A stretch of 64,000 nucleotides of DNA from Gramella sp. MT6 (GTDB taxonomy: Bacteria > Bacteroidota > Bacteroidia > Flavobacteriales > Flavobacteriaceae): the NCBI RefSeq assembly GCF_019357415.1, contig NZ_CP048410.1:2265001-2329000 (forward strand), given 5' to 3'. The notes beneath the pieces were generated by a model. The model worked only from the letters and a program-made list of their open reading frames with translations, was not told the origin of the DNA and made no database searches. Positions 42,697 through 51,073 of this stretch are shown one piece after another (the stretch's first letter is position 1; the number at the start of each line of letters is the position of its first letter). The position numbers were made by a program, and so were the translations under genes.

Positions 42697-43137
42697 ATGA
42701 TCACCATAAGCATTATGATTTTACAGGAACAAGGTTTTTTCGAGCAGTTATTTGCAAGGATCAATGAAGGCGGTCCCCTGGCAATGAGCCTGATCCTAAT
42801 TTCCTTTCTACTGGTTCTGTTTTTGACGGTGCGTGCAGCCATGAAACTTAGTGCGCCAACTCACATCTTTAAAAAATCAATTCTGTTGATCAATCAGCTA
42901 GGATTGCTGGCTCTGGTCATAGGCTTATTTGCACAGTTCATTGGGCTAATTCAAATCTTTGATGCTTTTGAAGCTCTAGGGGATATAAACCCCACTTTAT
43001 TCGCCGGAGGTTTAAAAGTAACATTGCTGGCCCCTTTATTTGGAGGGTTTACCTTTTTAATTGGCAGAATGGCCACTTTTATTTTGAACTGGATAAGAGA
43101 TGCAGAATTAGATAAAGTTTCATCGATCAAAAATTGA
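42697..43137 (+). CDS. Stand-alone MotA/TolQ/ExbB-like proton-channel protein
   Basis: 146 residues. Three membrane helices: 24-45, 60-80 and 98-125. The third begins ALGDINPTLFAGGLKVTLLAPLFGGFTFLIG, with the LKVTLLAPLFGG block like the ExbB/TolQ pore helix TAxGLxVAIPA. No ExbD/TolR or TonB gene is next to it and the cytoplasmic loop is very short, so it is a minimal family member. It may form a proton channel with a distant partner or a self-contained pore. It is monocistronic. Alternative start: the ATG at 42718. Confidence 0.7.
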   Translation: MITISIMILQEQGFFEQLFARINEGGPLAMSLILISFLLVLFLTVRAAMKLSAPTHIFKKSILLINQLGLLALVIGLFAQFIGLIQIFDAFEALGDINPTLFAGGLKVTLLAPLFGGFTFLIGRMATFILNWIRDAELDKVSSIKN

Positions 43138-43195
43138 TCAGTGGAGAAGATGATAGCTGAAAATTATGGAGTTTCGGCTTCTAAACTGAATTTGC

Positions 43196-43224
43196 TGAGA
43201 TCCTGAAACAAGTTCAGGATGACG
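43196..43224 (-). repeat. Dispersed palindromic repeat, copy 1
   Basis: This 29-bp stretch is the reverse complement of 45245-45273 with a single mismatch. It contains the inverted repeat ATCCTGAA / TTCAGGAT around ACAAG. It lies between the ExbB-like gene and the TPR lipoprotein gene, both of which point towards it. Confidence 0.85.
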
Positions 43225-43249
43225 TTTAATCTGTTTTTCGAATGCCTTT

Positions 43250-44971
43250 TTATTTAATCCTGGATGAGTTTATTTCGATATCTGCTCCTTTCCAGCTTTG
43301 CTTTATTTGCTGATCCATCTTTTGAACATTGGCATCATCGTTCAGATTTTCATAAGCGAGGCGCATTCCATGCTGGGCCCAGCCATTTTTTGGCAGTTTT
43401 TTCAGGTCCTGCTCATAGGTAGCAATGGCATCCTTAAAATTCCCGGCTTCAATTTGTACTGCTCCTAAGTGGTGCCTTACTGAAAAGAACCAGTCCGGCG
43501 GTTCATCATAATTCAGGGAATCCTCGATCTCTACAGCTTCTTTTAATAGGGCGATACTTTCGTCATATTTACCTTCATTGGCCAGGATCTCTCCTTTCAA
43601 TACTTTTTCAGCAATTTGCATTAATGTAGAAACCGAATTGATATCCCAAACGGTAATTTCTTCAAGACTTTTATCATCAGCCAGTTTTTCAAGTTCTTTA
43701 AGCTGTTTCCTGGCAGATTTAAGATCATTATTTGCCATATAAGCCATGCCCTGGGCATAATGTTTTACAGCCTTTAAATAAGAAAGATCATAGGTGTTGA
43801 ATTCAGAATTGATAAGCTCATCCCAACGGCCTAGTTTTACCTGAACATATAATGGAATGGAATAATAATGTTGTAAAGTTCCCCAGCCTGGTTCGGTCAT
43901 TACTTCAGGATGCACATTTTCAGAAAGCTTATTCGCACCAATAATAGCCCATTCACTGTTTCCTTCCAGGGTTGCAGTTGCAGCAAGAAAATGATAGTTA
44001 TGAGGATAAAGTGTAAGAGGATACGCGCCCTGAGCATGACATTTGGTAACATACGTGCTGTCTGCCTGTACTGCTTTAATATTTGCTAGTGTTCCCTTGT
44101 GATATTCCCCCGTTCTAATGTAAACATGAGATGGCATATGAACCAGGTGTCCAGCTCCTGAAACTAGTCCGTCGTCGAGAACTTTAGCAGAAGCATTAGC
44201 TCTTTCAGGTGTGTTAGAGGCTTCTACCGCATGAATATAGAAATGGTTGGCCCCGGGATGCTCTGGGTTTTCCTTTAAAATATTTTCTAACAGACCAACA
44301 ATTTCTGGGGTCCATTCTTTTGGTTTTCCCTGTTTGTCAAAAAGATCCCACGGATGTAGATCCATTAATGATTCTGCATAAATTGCTGCAATGTTTTCAT
44401 CCTTCGGATATTTATCATGAAGTTTTTTCATGGCCTCACTGTAAGCTATATCCAGATCGCTTCTGTCTTCAACAGGCTCTTTAACATAGCGCTTAGCCAT
44501 GGCATTGATAAGGTCTGTTTCTTTTTCTGAATCTGAGCCTAAATCTTTCGCTTTTTGAATAGCATCATAAGCTCTTTCATAATTATCATCGTCCATCCCT
44601 GCGTTGTAGTTCGGGCCAAGCACATACGCGAAACCCCAATAACACATGGCACATTCAGGATCCAGTTTCGTTGCGTAGTAAAATGATCTGGCTGCTTCTC
44701 CATGGTTGAAACCATAAGCCAGAACCAATCCCTGATTAAAATACTTCTGAGCTTCGGGATTTTCAGTTTCAATAGGATAATCTACGGCATCAAGGCCTTC
44801 AAAAAGAGGTGCTTTATTGTCACTTTTATACCATTCTTTATCGTTGAGGGCCGGGGCACAGCCGTATTTACTTTGTGCAGTTTCTTTAACACTGATCACT
44901 TCCGGTTCCTTGTCTGAATTTTTACAGGAAAAAATAATGAACAGCAGAGAGAGGAAAAATTTAGCTTTCAT
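43250..44971 (-). CDS. TPR-repeat lipoprotein
   Basis: 573 residues. A lipobox (IIFSC) puts the lipidated Cys at 16, with KNSDKE after it, a charged export-type sequence. Tetratricopeptide units are recognisable at AQKYFNQGLVLAYGFNHGEAARSFYYATKLDPE near 73-105 and at 480-530 (ESIALLKEAVEIED, then AIATYEQDLKKLPKNGWAQHG). The central block HPGANHFYIHAVEAS and GAGHLVHMPSHVYIRTGEY contains many His residues (His251, 256, 283-290 region) and resembles a recurring tetratricopeptide family of Bacteroidetes and Proteobacteria with unknown activity. It may bind metal. Monocistronic. Confidence 0.82.
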   Translation of the reverse strand: MKAKFFLSLLFIIFSCKNSDKEPEVISVKETAQSKYGCAPALNDKEWYKSDNKAPLFEGLDAVDYPIETENPEAQKYFNQGLVLAYGFNHGEAARSFYYATKLDPECAMCYWGFAYVLGPNYNAGMDDDNYERAYDAIQKAKDLGSDSEKETDLINAMAKRYVKEPVEDRSDLDIAYSEAMKKLHDKYPKDENIAAIYAESLMDLHPWDLFDKQGKPKEWTPEIVGLLENILKENPEHPGANHFYIHAVEASNTPERANASAKVLDDGLVSGAGHLVHMPSHVYIRTGEYHKGTLANIKAVQADSTYVTKCHAQGAYPLTLYPHNYHFLAATATLEGNSEWAIIGANKLSENVHPEVMTEPGWGTLQHYYSIPLYVQVKLGRWDELINSEFNTYDLSYLKAVKHYAQGMAYMANNDLKSARKQLKELEKLADDKSLEEITVWDINSVSTLMQIAEKVLKGEILANEGKYDESIALLKEAVEIEDSLNYDEPPDWFFSVRHHLGAVQIEAGNFKDAIATYEQDLKKLPKNGWAQHGMRLAYENLNDDANVQKMDQQIKQSWKGADIEINSSRIK

Positions 44972-45105
44972 GATGTTTAGTTTTGGTCAGGTAAAAACCG
45001 GGGAGAGAATTATACCTATAAATTTAATCATTTAGATTGAAAAAAATATCCGTTTTGCATTAGAACAATCACTACATTTAACTGTTAATTCTAATAATAG
45101 AAATC

Positions 45106-45213
45106 ATGTCTAAAGAAAAATCACCTTCGAAGAATTCCGCTAAAAAAGAGCCGGTATTAAGCTTGAAAGAGAAGCGTGCAGCGAAAGCAGCAAAGAAGAA
45201 AAATAGAAGTTAG
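45106..45213 (+). CDS. 35-residue very basic micro-protein
   Basis: ATG at 45106 to TAG at 45211-45213. It encodes Lys-, Ala- and Ser-rich residues, about 13 Lys or Arg in 35, ending LSLKEKRAAKAAKKKNRS, a single amphipathic basic helix. The upstream 130 bp separate it from the divergent lipoprotein gene and a repeat element plus terminator follow. Similar short KEKRAAKAAKK proteins are familiar from flavobacterial genomes. It may bind RNA, ribosomes or DNA; no function is known. Confidence 0.6.
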   Translation: MSKEKSPSKNSAKKEPVLSLKEKRAAKAAKKKNRS

Positions 45214-45244
45214 TAAATTCAATATCCATTTAATTTAATGGAAG

Positions 45245-45313
45245 CGTCATCCTGAACTTGTTTCGGGATCTCATGAGAAGCTGAATTTCCCGAAACTTCG
45301 GGACAGTTTGACG
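45245..45313 (+). repeat. Dispersed palindromic repeat, copy 2 (long form)
   Basis: Positions 45245-45273 repeat 43196-43224 in opposite orientation with one mismatch. A second hairpin (TCCCGA 45288-45293, TCGGGA 45298-45303) follows, and the element is bounded by CGTCA (45245-45249) and TGACG (45309-45313). This layout resembles a mobile palindromic unit such as a REP/BIME or a small MITE. Confidence 0.75.
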
Positions 45314-45320
45314 TAAAAGC

Positions 45321-45346
45321 AAAAGGAGCGCTATAGCGCTCCTTTT
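45321..45346. terminator. Bidirectional terminator, perfect 26-bp palindrome
   Basis: AAAAGGAGCGC (45321-45331), TATA and GCGCTCCTTTT (45336-45346) form an 11-bp perfect stem with A-run before and T-run after. It lies between the basic micro-protein and the convergent helicase gene. Confidence 0.93.
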
Positions 45347-45355
45347 TATATTTCT

Positions 45356-46699
45356 TTACTTTTTCCTTCTTCGGTTGGCGTTCTTGTCGCCACGCGTTTT
45401 AGGTTTCTTATATTTTTTTGCTATTTCTCTTCGGTAAGATCCTCCAAGATTTACCTTTTTATTTTTTTCCTTTTTTTCATGAAAAGCAGGTCCGGCTTCC
45501 ACAGAATCTGAATGAGGATTATTGATCTCTATTGCTCTTGGTTTTTCTTCATCAATAAGTTCATCCGAAATAACTACGTTCTCTGGAATTTTATGTTCAG
45601 GGATTTCCATCCCCATGAGCCTTTCGATCTTATCAAAATTCTCCTCGTCTTTTTCGGACTTAAAAATTATAGCAACACCTTTTTTCTCTGCACGGCCGGT
45701 TCTACCAATCCGGTGCATATAATTTTCCGGATAATTTGGGGTGTCCAGATTTATAACGTGCGAAACATTTTCGATATCCAGACCACGTGCCATTACATCT
45801 GTAGCGATCATTATACGCGTGCGTCCCTCAGCAAATTCAGCAACACTATTCAGCCGGCTATTCTGGCTTTTGCCAGTGTGTACCACACTAATATCCCTGG
45901 TGAAAATATCGTCCAGTTTTTCAAAAAGCTTATCTGCAAACCTTTTATCACTGGTAAAAATTAGAACCTTTCTATATTCATCTTCATCCTGGAAAAGCTC
46001 AATCATAAGATTAGCTTTGGTATTGAAGTTCTCGATCTTATAGGCACGTTGTTCGATATTTTCCAGTGGTGTGCCACTAACGGCAACAGATATCTTTTCT
46101 GGAGCCTTGAAATTAGCATCGATCATTTCTTCCACCGTTTCGGTCATGGTCGCTGAAAACATGATGCTTTGTCTGTTTGGAGGAAGTAATTCCAGGATGT
46201 TGTTCACCTGGAATTTAAATCCAAGGTCCAGCATTACATCTACTTCATCTATCACGAATTTCTGGATAGATTTCAGTTGAACAGCTCTTCTTAAAACCAG
46301 GTCATAAAGTCTTCTGGGAGTTGCCACAAGAATGTCCTGTCCCTGCATTAGATCCTGGTGTTGGGTATTGATATTTACTCCACCGTAGACTCCAGAAATC
46401 CGAACATTGATATACTTGGCAACTTTTTCTATTTCTTCCACCACCTGTACTACCAGTTCCCTGGTAGGAACCAGGATTAAAATACGCGGATTCTTTTGTT
46501 CCGAATATTTAAGCATTCTTAAAAGAGGAAGTAAGTATGCGAATGTCTTTCCGGTACCGGTTTGCGCTATTCCAACCACATCTCTTCCAGACATGATAGA
46601 TGAAAATGCCTGTTCCTGGATAGGAGTTGGAGTCTGGAAATTCAGATCTTCCAGAGCATTGCGTAACGGTGTATTTAAATTTAAATCCTGAAAACTCAA
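45356..46699 (-). CDS. DEAD-box family ATP-dependent RNA helicase (RhlE-like)
   Basis: 447 residues from a TTG at 46699, giving the standard opening MSFQDLNL of RhlE proteins. An alternative TTG at 46723 lies inside a perfect -7 box, so it cannot be in the mRNA from that promoter. Motifs: AQTGTGKT (45-52), PTRELV, DEVD in place of DEAD near 160, SAT, and HRIGRTGR near 335-342. A basic tail (RREIAKKYKKPKTRG and RRRKK) would bind RNA. It remodels RNA, for example in ribosome assembly or mRNA decay, and may matter for cold growth. Confidence 0.9.
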   Translation of the reverse strand: MSFQDLNLNTPLRNALEDLNFQTPTPIQEQAFSSIMSGRDVVGIAQTGTGKTFAYLLPLLRMLKYSEQKNPRILILVPTRELVVQVVEEIEKVAKYINVRISGVYGGVNINTQHQDLMQGQDILVATPRRLYDLVLRRAVQLKSIQKFVIDEVDVMLDLGFKFQVNNILELLPPNRQSIMFSATMTETVEEMIDANFKAPEKISVAVSGTPLENIEQRAYKIENFNTKANLMIELFQDEDEYRKVLIFTSDKRFADKLFEKLDDIFTRDISVVHTGKSQNSRLNSVAEFAEGRTRIMIATDVMARGLDIENVSHVINLDTPNYPENYMHRIGRTGRAEKKGVAIIFKSEKDEENFDKIERLMGMEIPEHKIPENVVISDELIDEEKPRAIEINNPHSDSVEAGPAFHEKKEKNKKVNLGGSYRREIAKKYKKPKTRGDKNANRRRKK

Positions 46700-46720
46700 A
46701 GTGCGTGGTTTAATTTCGTG

Positions 46721-46728
46721 CAAAGGTA
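46721..46728 (-). promoter_or_regulatory. -7 promoter box of the helicase gene
   Basis: Minus-strand TACCTTTG fits TAnnTTTG. Transcription would begin near 46714-46716, about 16 nt before the TTG at 46699. No convincing -33 TTTG is seen at the usual spacing. Confidence 0.5.
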
Positions 46729-46771
46729 CGTCATGAAGCCCAAAGTTTTACCTGCTTTTCTGAAGTAAAAC

Positions 46772-47650
46772 TCAGGCAATGTTTATAGTGTAGTTTGCAT
46801 TGAATTCATTTTCTGCTGCAAGTCTCACTATTCCTTCCTTATTCTTTAGATCCTGATCGGTTCCTTCAACATCTGCAATCCCCAGCCAGGGTTCAATACA
46901 AACGTAAGGAGCACCTGGCTTTGCCCAGATTCCCAGATTTTTAAAATCTTTATAGGCAACAGAAAGTATCTTTCCATTTTTAGCACTGATAAGATCAACA
47001 TGTTTAGACTTGATATTCTTAAATATCAGGGCATCATTATCAAAAATATGTTCCGTCAGCTGGATCTTTTGATCATTTCTCAGAACACTTTTAGTTTTTG
47101 AACTTACCAAACCATCTTCATTAAGAAGATAAGTGTCCAGGTCCATTTTTCTATCGAATTCTAGTGAATAGTCTTCGATCTTCTCATTTTCAAAATGCAG
47201 AATATTAAAGGCCGGATGTCCGCCTAAAGAGAAATAAATAGGTTTTTCGTCAAGGTTTATAATATGATGCTCTACTTCCAGAGATTTTCGATTTAGGGTA
47301 AAAGCTATCCTGAAATCAAATTTGAAAGGATACATTTCCAGGGTTTCTTGAGAATATAGTAATTCAAAAACCAGCTGGTGTTCAGATCTTTCCTTGAGCC
47401 TTATCTTTTCGTTATGCCTTATAAAACCATGTTTCGGTACACTATATTCTTTTCCTTCGTACTTATAAGCTCCATCTTTGATGACGCCGATAATAGGGAA
47501 AAGGTTAGGTGCGTGGCTTTCCCAGATATTAGGTTCTGCCTGCCAGATATATTCTTTTTCATTTTCTTTATTCTGAATACTGCAAAGTTCAGCACCGGTT
47601 TCCTGTACAGATATTTTCAGGAATTCGTTCTCAATAGAATGTTTTTTCAA
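46772..47650 (-). CDS. Aldose-1-epimerase-like protein, LacX/YeaD type
   Basis: 292 residues. The galactose-mutarotase fold is seen in LFPIIGVIKDGAYKYEGKEYSVPKHGFIRH near 51-80, FSLGGHPAFNI near 141-151 and APYVCIEPWLGIAD near 247-260. HGFIRH and GGHPAF supply the catalytic-type His residues. It belongs to the LacX-like branch, distinct from the canonical GalM at 54764. It would interconvert anomers of a hexose or hexose phosphate; the substrate is unclear. It is divergent from the FMN reductase gene. Confidence 0.85.
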   Translation of the reverse strand: MKKHSIENEFLKISVQETGAELCSIQNKENEKEYIWQAEPNIWESHAPNLFPIIGVIKDGAYKYEGKEYSVPKHGFIRHNEKIRLKERSEHQLVFELLYSQETLEMYPFKFDFRIAFTLNRKSLEVEHHIINLDEKPIYFSLGGHPAFNILHFENEKIEDYSLEFDRKMDLDTYLLNEDGLVSSKTKSVLRNDQKIQLTEHIFDNDALIFKNIKSKHVDLISAKNGKILSVAYKDFKNLGIWAKPGAPYVCIEPWLGIADVEGTDQDLKNKEGIVRLAAENEFNANYTINIA

Positions 47651-47751
47651 AATGGCTGATTTTGGATTAAAGTTACAAAACCGGAGAGTGTAAGAAAAGC
47701 ATATTATTATGACTTATAAATTTTAGGTATTTTTAGCTAAAAATTGACCCG

Positions 47752-48288
47752 ATGAAGAAAATCCTGGCCTTTGCAGGCTCCAATAGTAGCATTTCTATTA
47801 ATCAACAATTATTGAATCATGTTTTAGGCCGCATCCAGGGTCACGAGATCAAGGAAATCAAGCTAACCGATTATCCATTGCCTATTTATAGTTATGATAT
47901 AGAAAAGAATCAAGGTTTTCCTATACATGCAACCATCATCAAGAATTTAATAGCCGAAAGTGATGCATTGGTCATTGCAGTAAATGAGCATAACGCTGGA
48001 CCTTCGGCATTTTTTAAAAATATTATTGACTGGCTTTCTCGAGTGAATAGAAACTTCCTAGAAGGAAAAAAGATCCTTTTAATAAGTACTTCTCCTGGAA
48101 AACGGGGAGCTGCCAGTTCGCTGGAATACGCCAAAAATATCTTCGGAAGGTTTGGGGGTGAAGTTATCGAAAGTTTCAGTCTTCCTTCATTTAAAGATAA
48201 TTTTCATGATGGGAAGCTAACAAACGAAGTTCTGGATATGGGAATTGAGGATGTGCTTACTACCTTTGCCCATCAAATTGAAGATTAA
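47752..48288 (+). CDS. NAD(P)H-dependent FMN reductase (flavodoxin-like)
   Basis: 178 residues. The flavodoxin-fold phosphate loop FAGSNSSISINQQLL lies at 7-21 and the second FMN segment NEHNAGPSAFFKNIIDWLSR at 79-98, as in NADPH:FMN and azoreductase-like enzymes. It produces reduced flavin or reduces quinones in the cytoplasm. Its TAA stop abuts the GTG start of pabB with no gap, so both are translated from one mRNA although their functions are unrelated. Confidence 0.85.
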   Translation: MKKILAFAGSNSSISINQQLLNHVLGRIQGHEIKEIKLTDYPLPIYSYDIEKNQGFPIHATIIKNLIAESDALVIAVNEHNAGPSAFFKNIIDWLSRVNRNFLEGKKILLISTSPGKRGAASSLEYAKNIFGRFGGEVIESFSLPSFKDNFHDGKLTNEVLDMGIEDVLTTFAHQIED

Positions 48289-49581
48289 GTGCGCACTTCC
48301 AAAGTTTTTTCAGTAAAAGAACCCAAGAAATTTAAAGAGAAATTATTGTCCTGGAGCAGGCAGTTTCAGGAAATTGCCTGGCTGGATAGCAATGAGTATG
48401 ATTCAAAGAGCGGGGAATATGAGGCAATTCTTGCCGTGGAAGCTTTTACGGCTATAAAAACCGATTATGTTCAGGCATTCGATAAACTGAAGGAATACCA
48501 GGAAACCACTGCCGACTGGATATTTGGCTATTTAAGTTATGATCTCAAGAATGATGTTGAGAATTTAAGTTCTAAGAATTTCGAAGGACTGCATTTTCCC
48601 GATCTTTATTTTTTTCAGCCTCAAAAGATCATTTTCATAAAAGATGATCAGGTTGAATTTCATTATCTAAGAATGATAGATGATGAGATTGATGACGATC
48701 TTGAGGAAATTCAAAATATTACCATTGAATCAAATTCTGAACATACCCCTGTAAAAGTAGAAGCCAGGATCTCGAAAAGCGAATATCTGGAAAAGATCAA
48801 GTTGATGCTCAATCATATTCATCGCGGTGATATTTATGAAGCCAACTTCTGCCAGGAATTTTATTCTGAAAATGTAGATATAGATCCTTTCAATATTTAC
48901 AGATCATTAAATGAGATTTCCACGCCGCCTTTTGCAGCCTATCTAAAACTGGAGAACTTTAACCTAATTTCAGCATCCCCAGAACGATACTTAAAGAAAA
49001 AAGGAGATCATCTTTTATCCCAGCCAATTAAAGGAACCGCACGCAGGGCTGAAGATGTGGAAGAGGACTTAAGGATCGCTGCAGAACTAGCCAATGATCC
49101 AAAAGAGCAGTCTGAAAATGTGATGATCGTAGATTTGGTAAGAAATGACCTTTCCCGCATCGCCAAAAAAGGAAGTGTAAAGGTGGATGAACTTTGTAAA
49201 GTATATACTTTTAAACAGGTACATCAGCTAATTTCCAGTGTAACTGCTGAGATTGCTGAAGACATTCCTCCGGTAGAAGCATTACGCACTAGTTTTCCTA
49301 TGGGGAGTATGACCGGGGCTCCCAAGATCTCTGCTATGAAAATTATCGAAAAGCTGGAGGAATCCAAACGCGGTCTTTATAGTGGAGCCGTAGGATATTT
49401 TACGCCAACCGGTGACTTCGATTTTAACGTGGTAATTCGCAGTATTCTTTATAATTCAGAAAATAAATATTTGTCATTCTCAGTAGGGGGTGCCATAACC
49501 GCTAAATCTCATCCTGAAAAGGAATATGAAGAATGTATCTTAAAGGCAAAAGCGATGCGCGAGGTACTTACCAATTTGTAA
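48289..49581 (+). CDS. pabB: Aminodeoxychorismate synthase component I
   Basis: 430 residues starting with GTG directly after the previous stop codon. The chorismate-binding domain covers about 170-428: RGDIYEANFCQEF, PIKGTARR, NVMIVDLVRNDLSRIA, and SMTGAPKISAMKIIE. The lysine in PIKGT is the residue that distinguishes PabB from TrpE, which has Ala there. With a glutamine amidotransferase (PabA) encoded elsewhere it makes 4-amino-4-deoxychorismate for folate. No PabC lyase is adjacent; tilS follows after 60 bp. Confidence 0.9.
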   Translation: MRTSKVFSVKEPKKFKEKLLSWSRQFQEIAWLDSNEYDSKSGEYEAILAVEAFTAIKTDYVQAFDKLKEYQETTADWIFGYLSYDLKNDVENLSSKNFEGLHFPDLYFFQPQKIIFIKDDQVEFHYLRMIDDEIDDDLEEIQNITIESNSEHTPVKVEARISKSEYLEKIKLMLNHIHRGDIYEANFCQEFYSENVDIDPFNIYRSLNEISTPPFAAYLKLENFNLISASPERYLKKKGDHLLSQPIKGTARRAEDVEEDLRIAAELANDPKEQSENVMIVDLVRNDLSRIAKKGSVKVDELCKVYTFKQVHQLISSVTAEIAEDIPPVEALRTSFPMGSMTGAPKISAMKIIEKLEESKRGLYSGAVGYFTPTGDFDFNVVIRSILYNSENKYLSFSVGGAITAKSHPEKEYEECILKAKAMREVLTNL

Positions 49582-49641
49582 GGAATTTAGTTCAGTTTGA
49601 CCGAAAGCAATTTAATTGCAGCTTTGTATCTTTGGGAAACA

Positions 49642-50955
49642 ATGGAAAAAATCTTCAAGAATCTTATAAAAGCAGACTATCCATATTTATGTGGAGGGAA
49701 ATTGTTACTGGCAATTAGTGGAGGTGTGGACAGCGTGATTCTTGCACATTTGTGTAAGGCAGCCAAACTGGATTTTTCCATGGCACATTGCAATTTCAAT
49801 CTTCGTGGCGATGAAAGCGATGGTGATGAAAGTTTTGTGGTAGATCTTGCCGATTCTTTGGGCGTTGAAGTTTATACCGAAAGTTTTGATACCCTTAATT
49901 ACGCCGAAAAGCTTGGAATTTCAGTGCAAATGGCTGCCCGGGAACTAAGGTATGAATGGTTTTCTGAACTAAGCAGCTCCCTTAAATTCGATTATACCCT
50001 AACGGCACATCATGCCAATGATAATCTCGAAACTTTTCTTATCAATCTTATCCGCGGGACAGGGCCTGAAGGTCTTACCGGGATAAAAAATGAAAGGGAT
50101 AATATAGTAAGACCCCTTCTAGGTTTTTCAAGGTTTGAGATCGAAACTTATGCCAGAAATAAAAAATATAAGTGGAGAGAGGATAGCAGCAATGCTTCAG
50201 ATAAGTATATGAGGAATAAGATCAGGCATCAGATCATTCCGGTGATGGAAGAGATCAATCCGCAGTTGCTGGACAGTTTTGCTAAAACTCAGCAGCACCT
50301 TCAGGAAAGCCTGGACCTGGTTGAAGATTATATCAGCCTTTTATATCCAAAACTGGTGGAAAAGGATAAATATGGTTATTCTCTGGATATAGATTTCCTG
50401 AAAAAAGTTCCGAATCAAAAACAGATCTTATATCAGCTTCTCAAATCATTTGGATTTACTGAATGGAATGATGTTTACGATCTTTTAGATGCCCAATCGG
50501 GAAAGATGGTCTTATCAGATACCCATCGTTTAATAAAGGATCGCAAGAAACTATTACTTACTGAGCATAATAAAAAGATCGGAAATAAGGAATATCACCT
50601 GGACAGGGAAGAGGACCTGGCTATGATCCCTGGAATGGGGACTTTTCATATACATGAAGTGGATAAAGTTGGGCAAACCTCACATAGTTGTATATATGTT
50701 CCTGAGCGAAAACTGAAATTTCCGTTAGTGATTAGGAAATGGAAAAAAGGAGATTTCTTCTATCCCTTCGGAATGAATGGTAAAAAGAAACTTAGTGATT
50801 TCTTTAAGGACCAGAAGTTTTCCCTTCCGGAAAAAGAACATACCTGGATTCTGTGTTCCGGGGAGGAGATAGTCTGGATCATTAATCATCGCGCCGATAA
50901 CCGTTTTGCTGTGGAGAAATCTGACTCAAAGATCCTGAAGATCTGCATTACCTGA
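49642..50955 (+). CDS. tilS: tRNA(Ile)-lysidine synthetase
   Basis: 437 residues from the ATG at 49642. The PP-loop LLLAISGGVDSVILAH lies near 20-35 and HCNFNLRGDESDGDE near 51-65. The C-terminal substrate-binding domain (FPLVIRKWKKGDFFYPFGMNGKKKLSDFFKDQKF) is complete. It changes C34 of the AUA-reading tRNA(Ile) to lysidine and is essential in bacteria. TATCTTTG at 49627-49634 is a perfect -7 box only 7 bp before the ATG, so the mRNA from it would be almost leaderless; read-through from pabB is the alternative. Confidence 0.93.
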   Translation: MEKIFKNLIKADYPYLCGGKLLLAISGGVDSVILAHLCKAAKLDFSMAHCNFNLRGDESDGDESFVVDLADSLGVEVYTESFDTLNYAEKLGISVQMAARELRYEWFSELSSSLKFDYTLTAHHANDNLETFLINLIRGTGPEGLTGIKNERDNIVRPLLGFSRFEIETYARNKKYKWREDSSNASDKYMRNKIRHQIIPVMEEINPQLLDSFAKTQQHLQESLDLVEDYISLLYPKLVEKDKYGYSLDIDFLKKVPNQKQILYQLLKSFGFTEWNDVYDLLDAQSGKMVLSDTHRLIKDRKKLLLTEHNKKIGNKEYHLDREEDLAMIPGMGTFHIHEVDKVGQTSHSCIYVPERKLKFPLVIRKWKKGDFFYPFGMNGKKKLSDFFKDQKFSLPEKEHTWILCSGEEIVWIINHRADNRFAVEKSDSKILKICIT

Positions 50956-51073
50956 TGCATAATAGAATTTGAAAATCTTACGAATCCTTTTGTGATAAAG
51001 CTTAAAATCCAATTTTCTTTTAGGTTTAAAGTGCTAATTTCTATCTTTAGGAACTTTTAAAAAATCATAGTTG

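Noticed and set aside
45512..45964. 150-residue antisense frame inside the RNA helicase gene
   Set aside because: Covers conserved helicase motifs on the other strand; composition typical of antisense reading.
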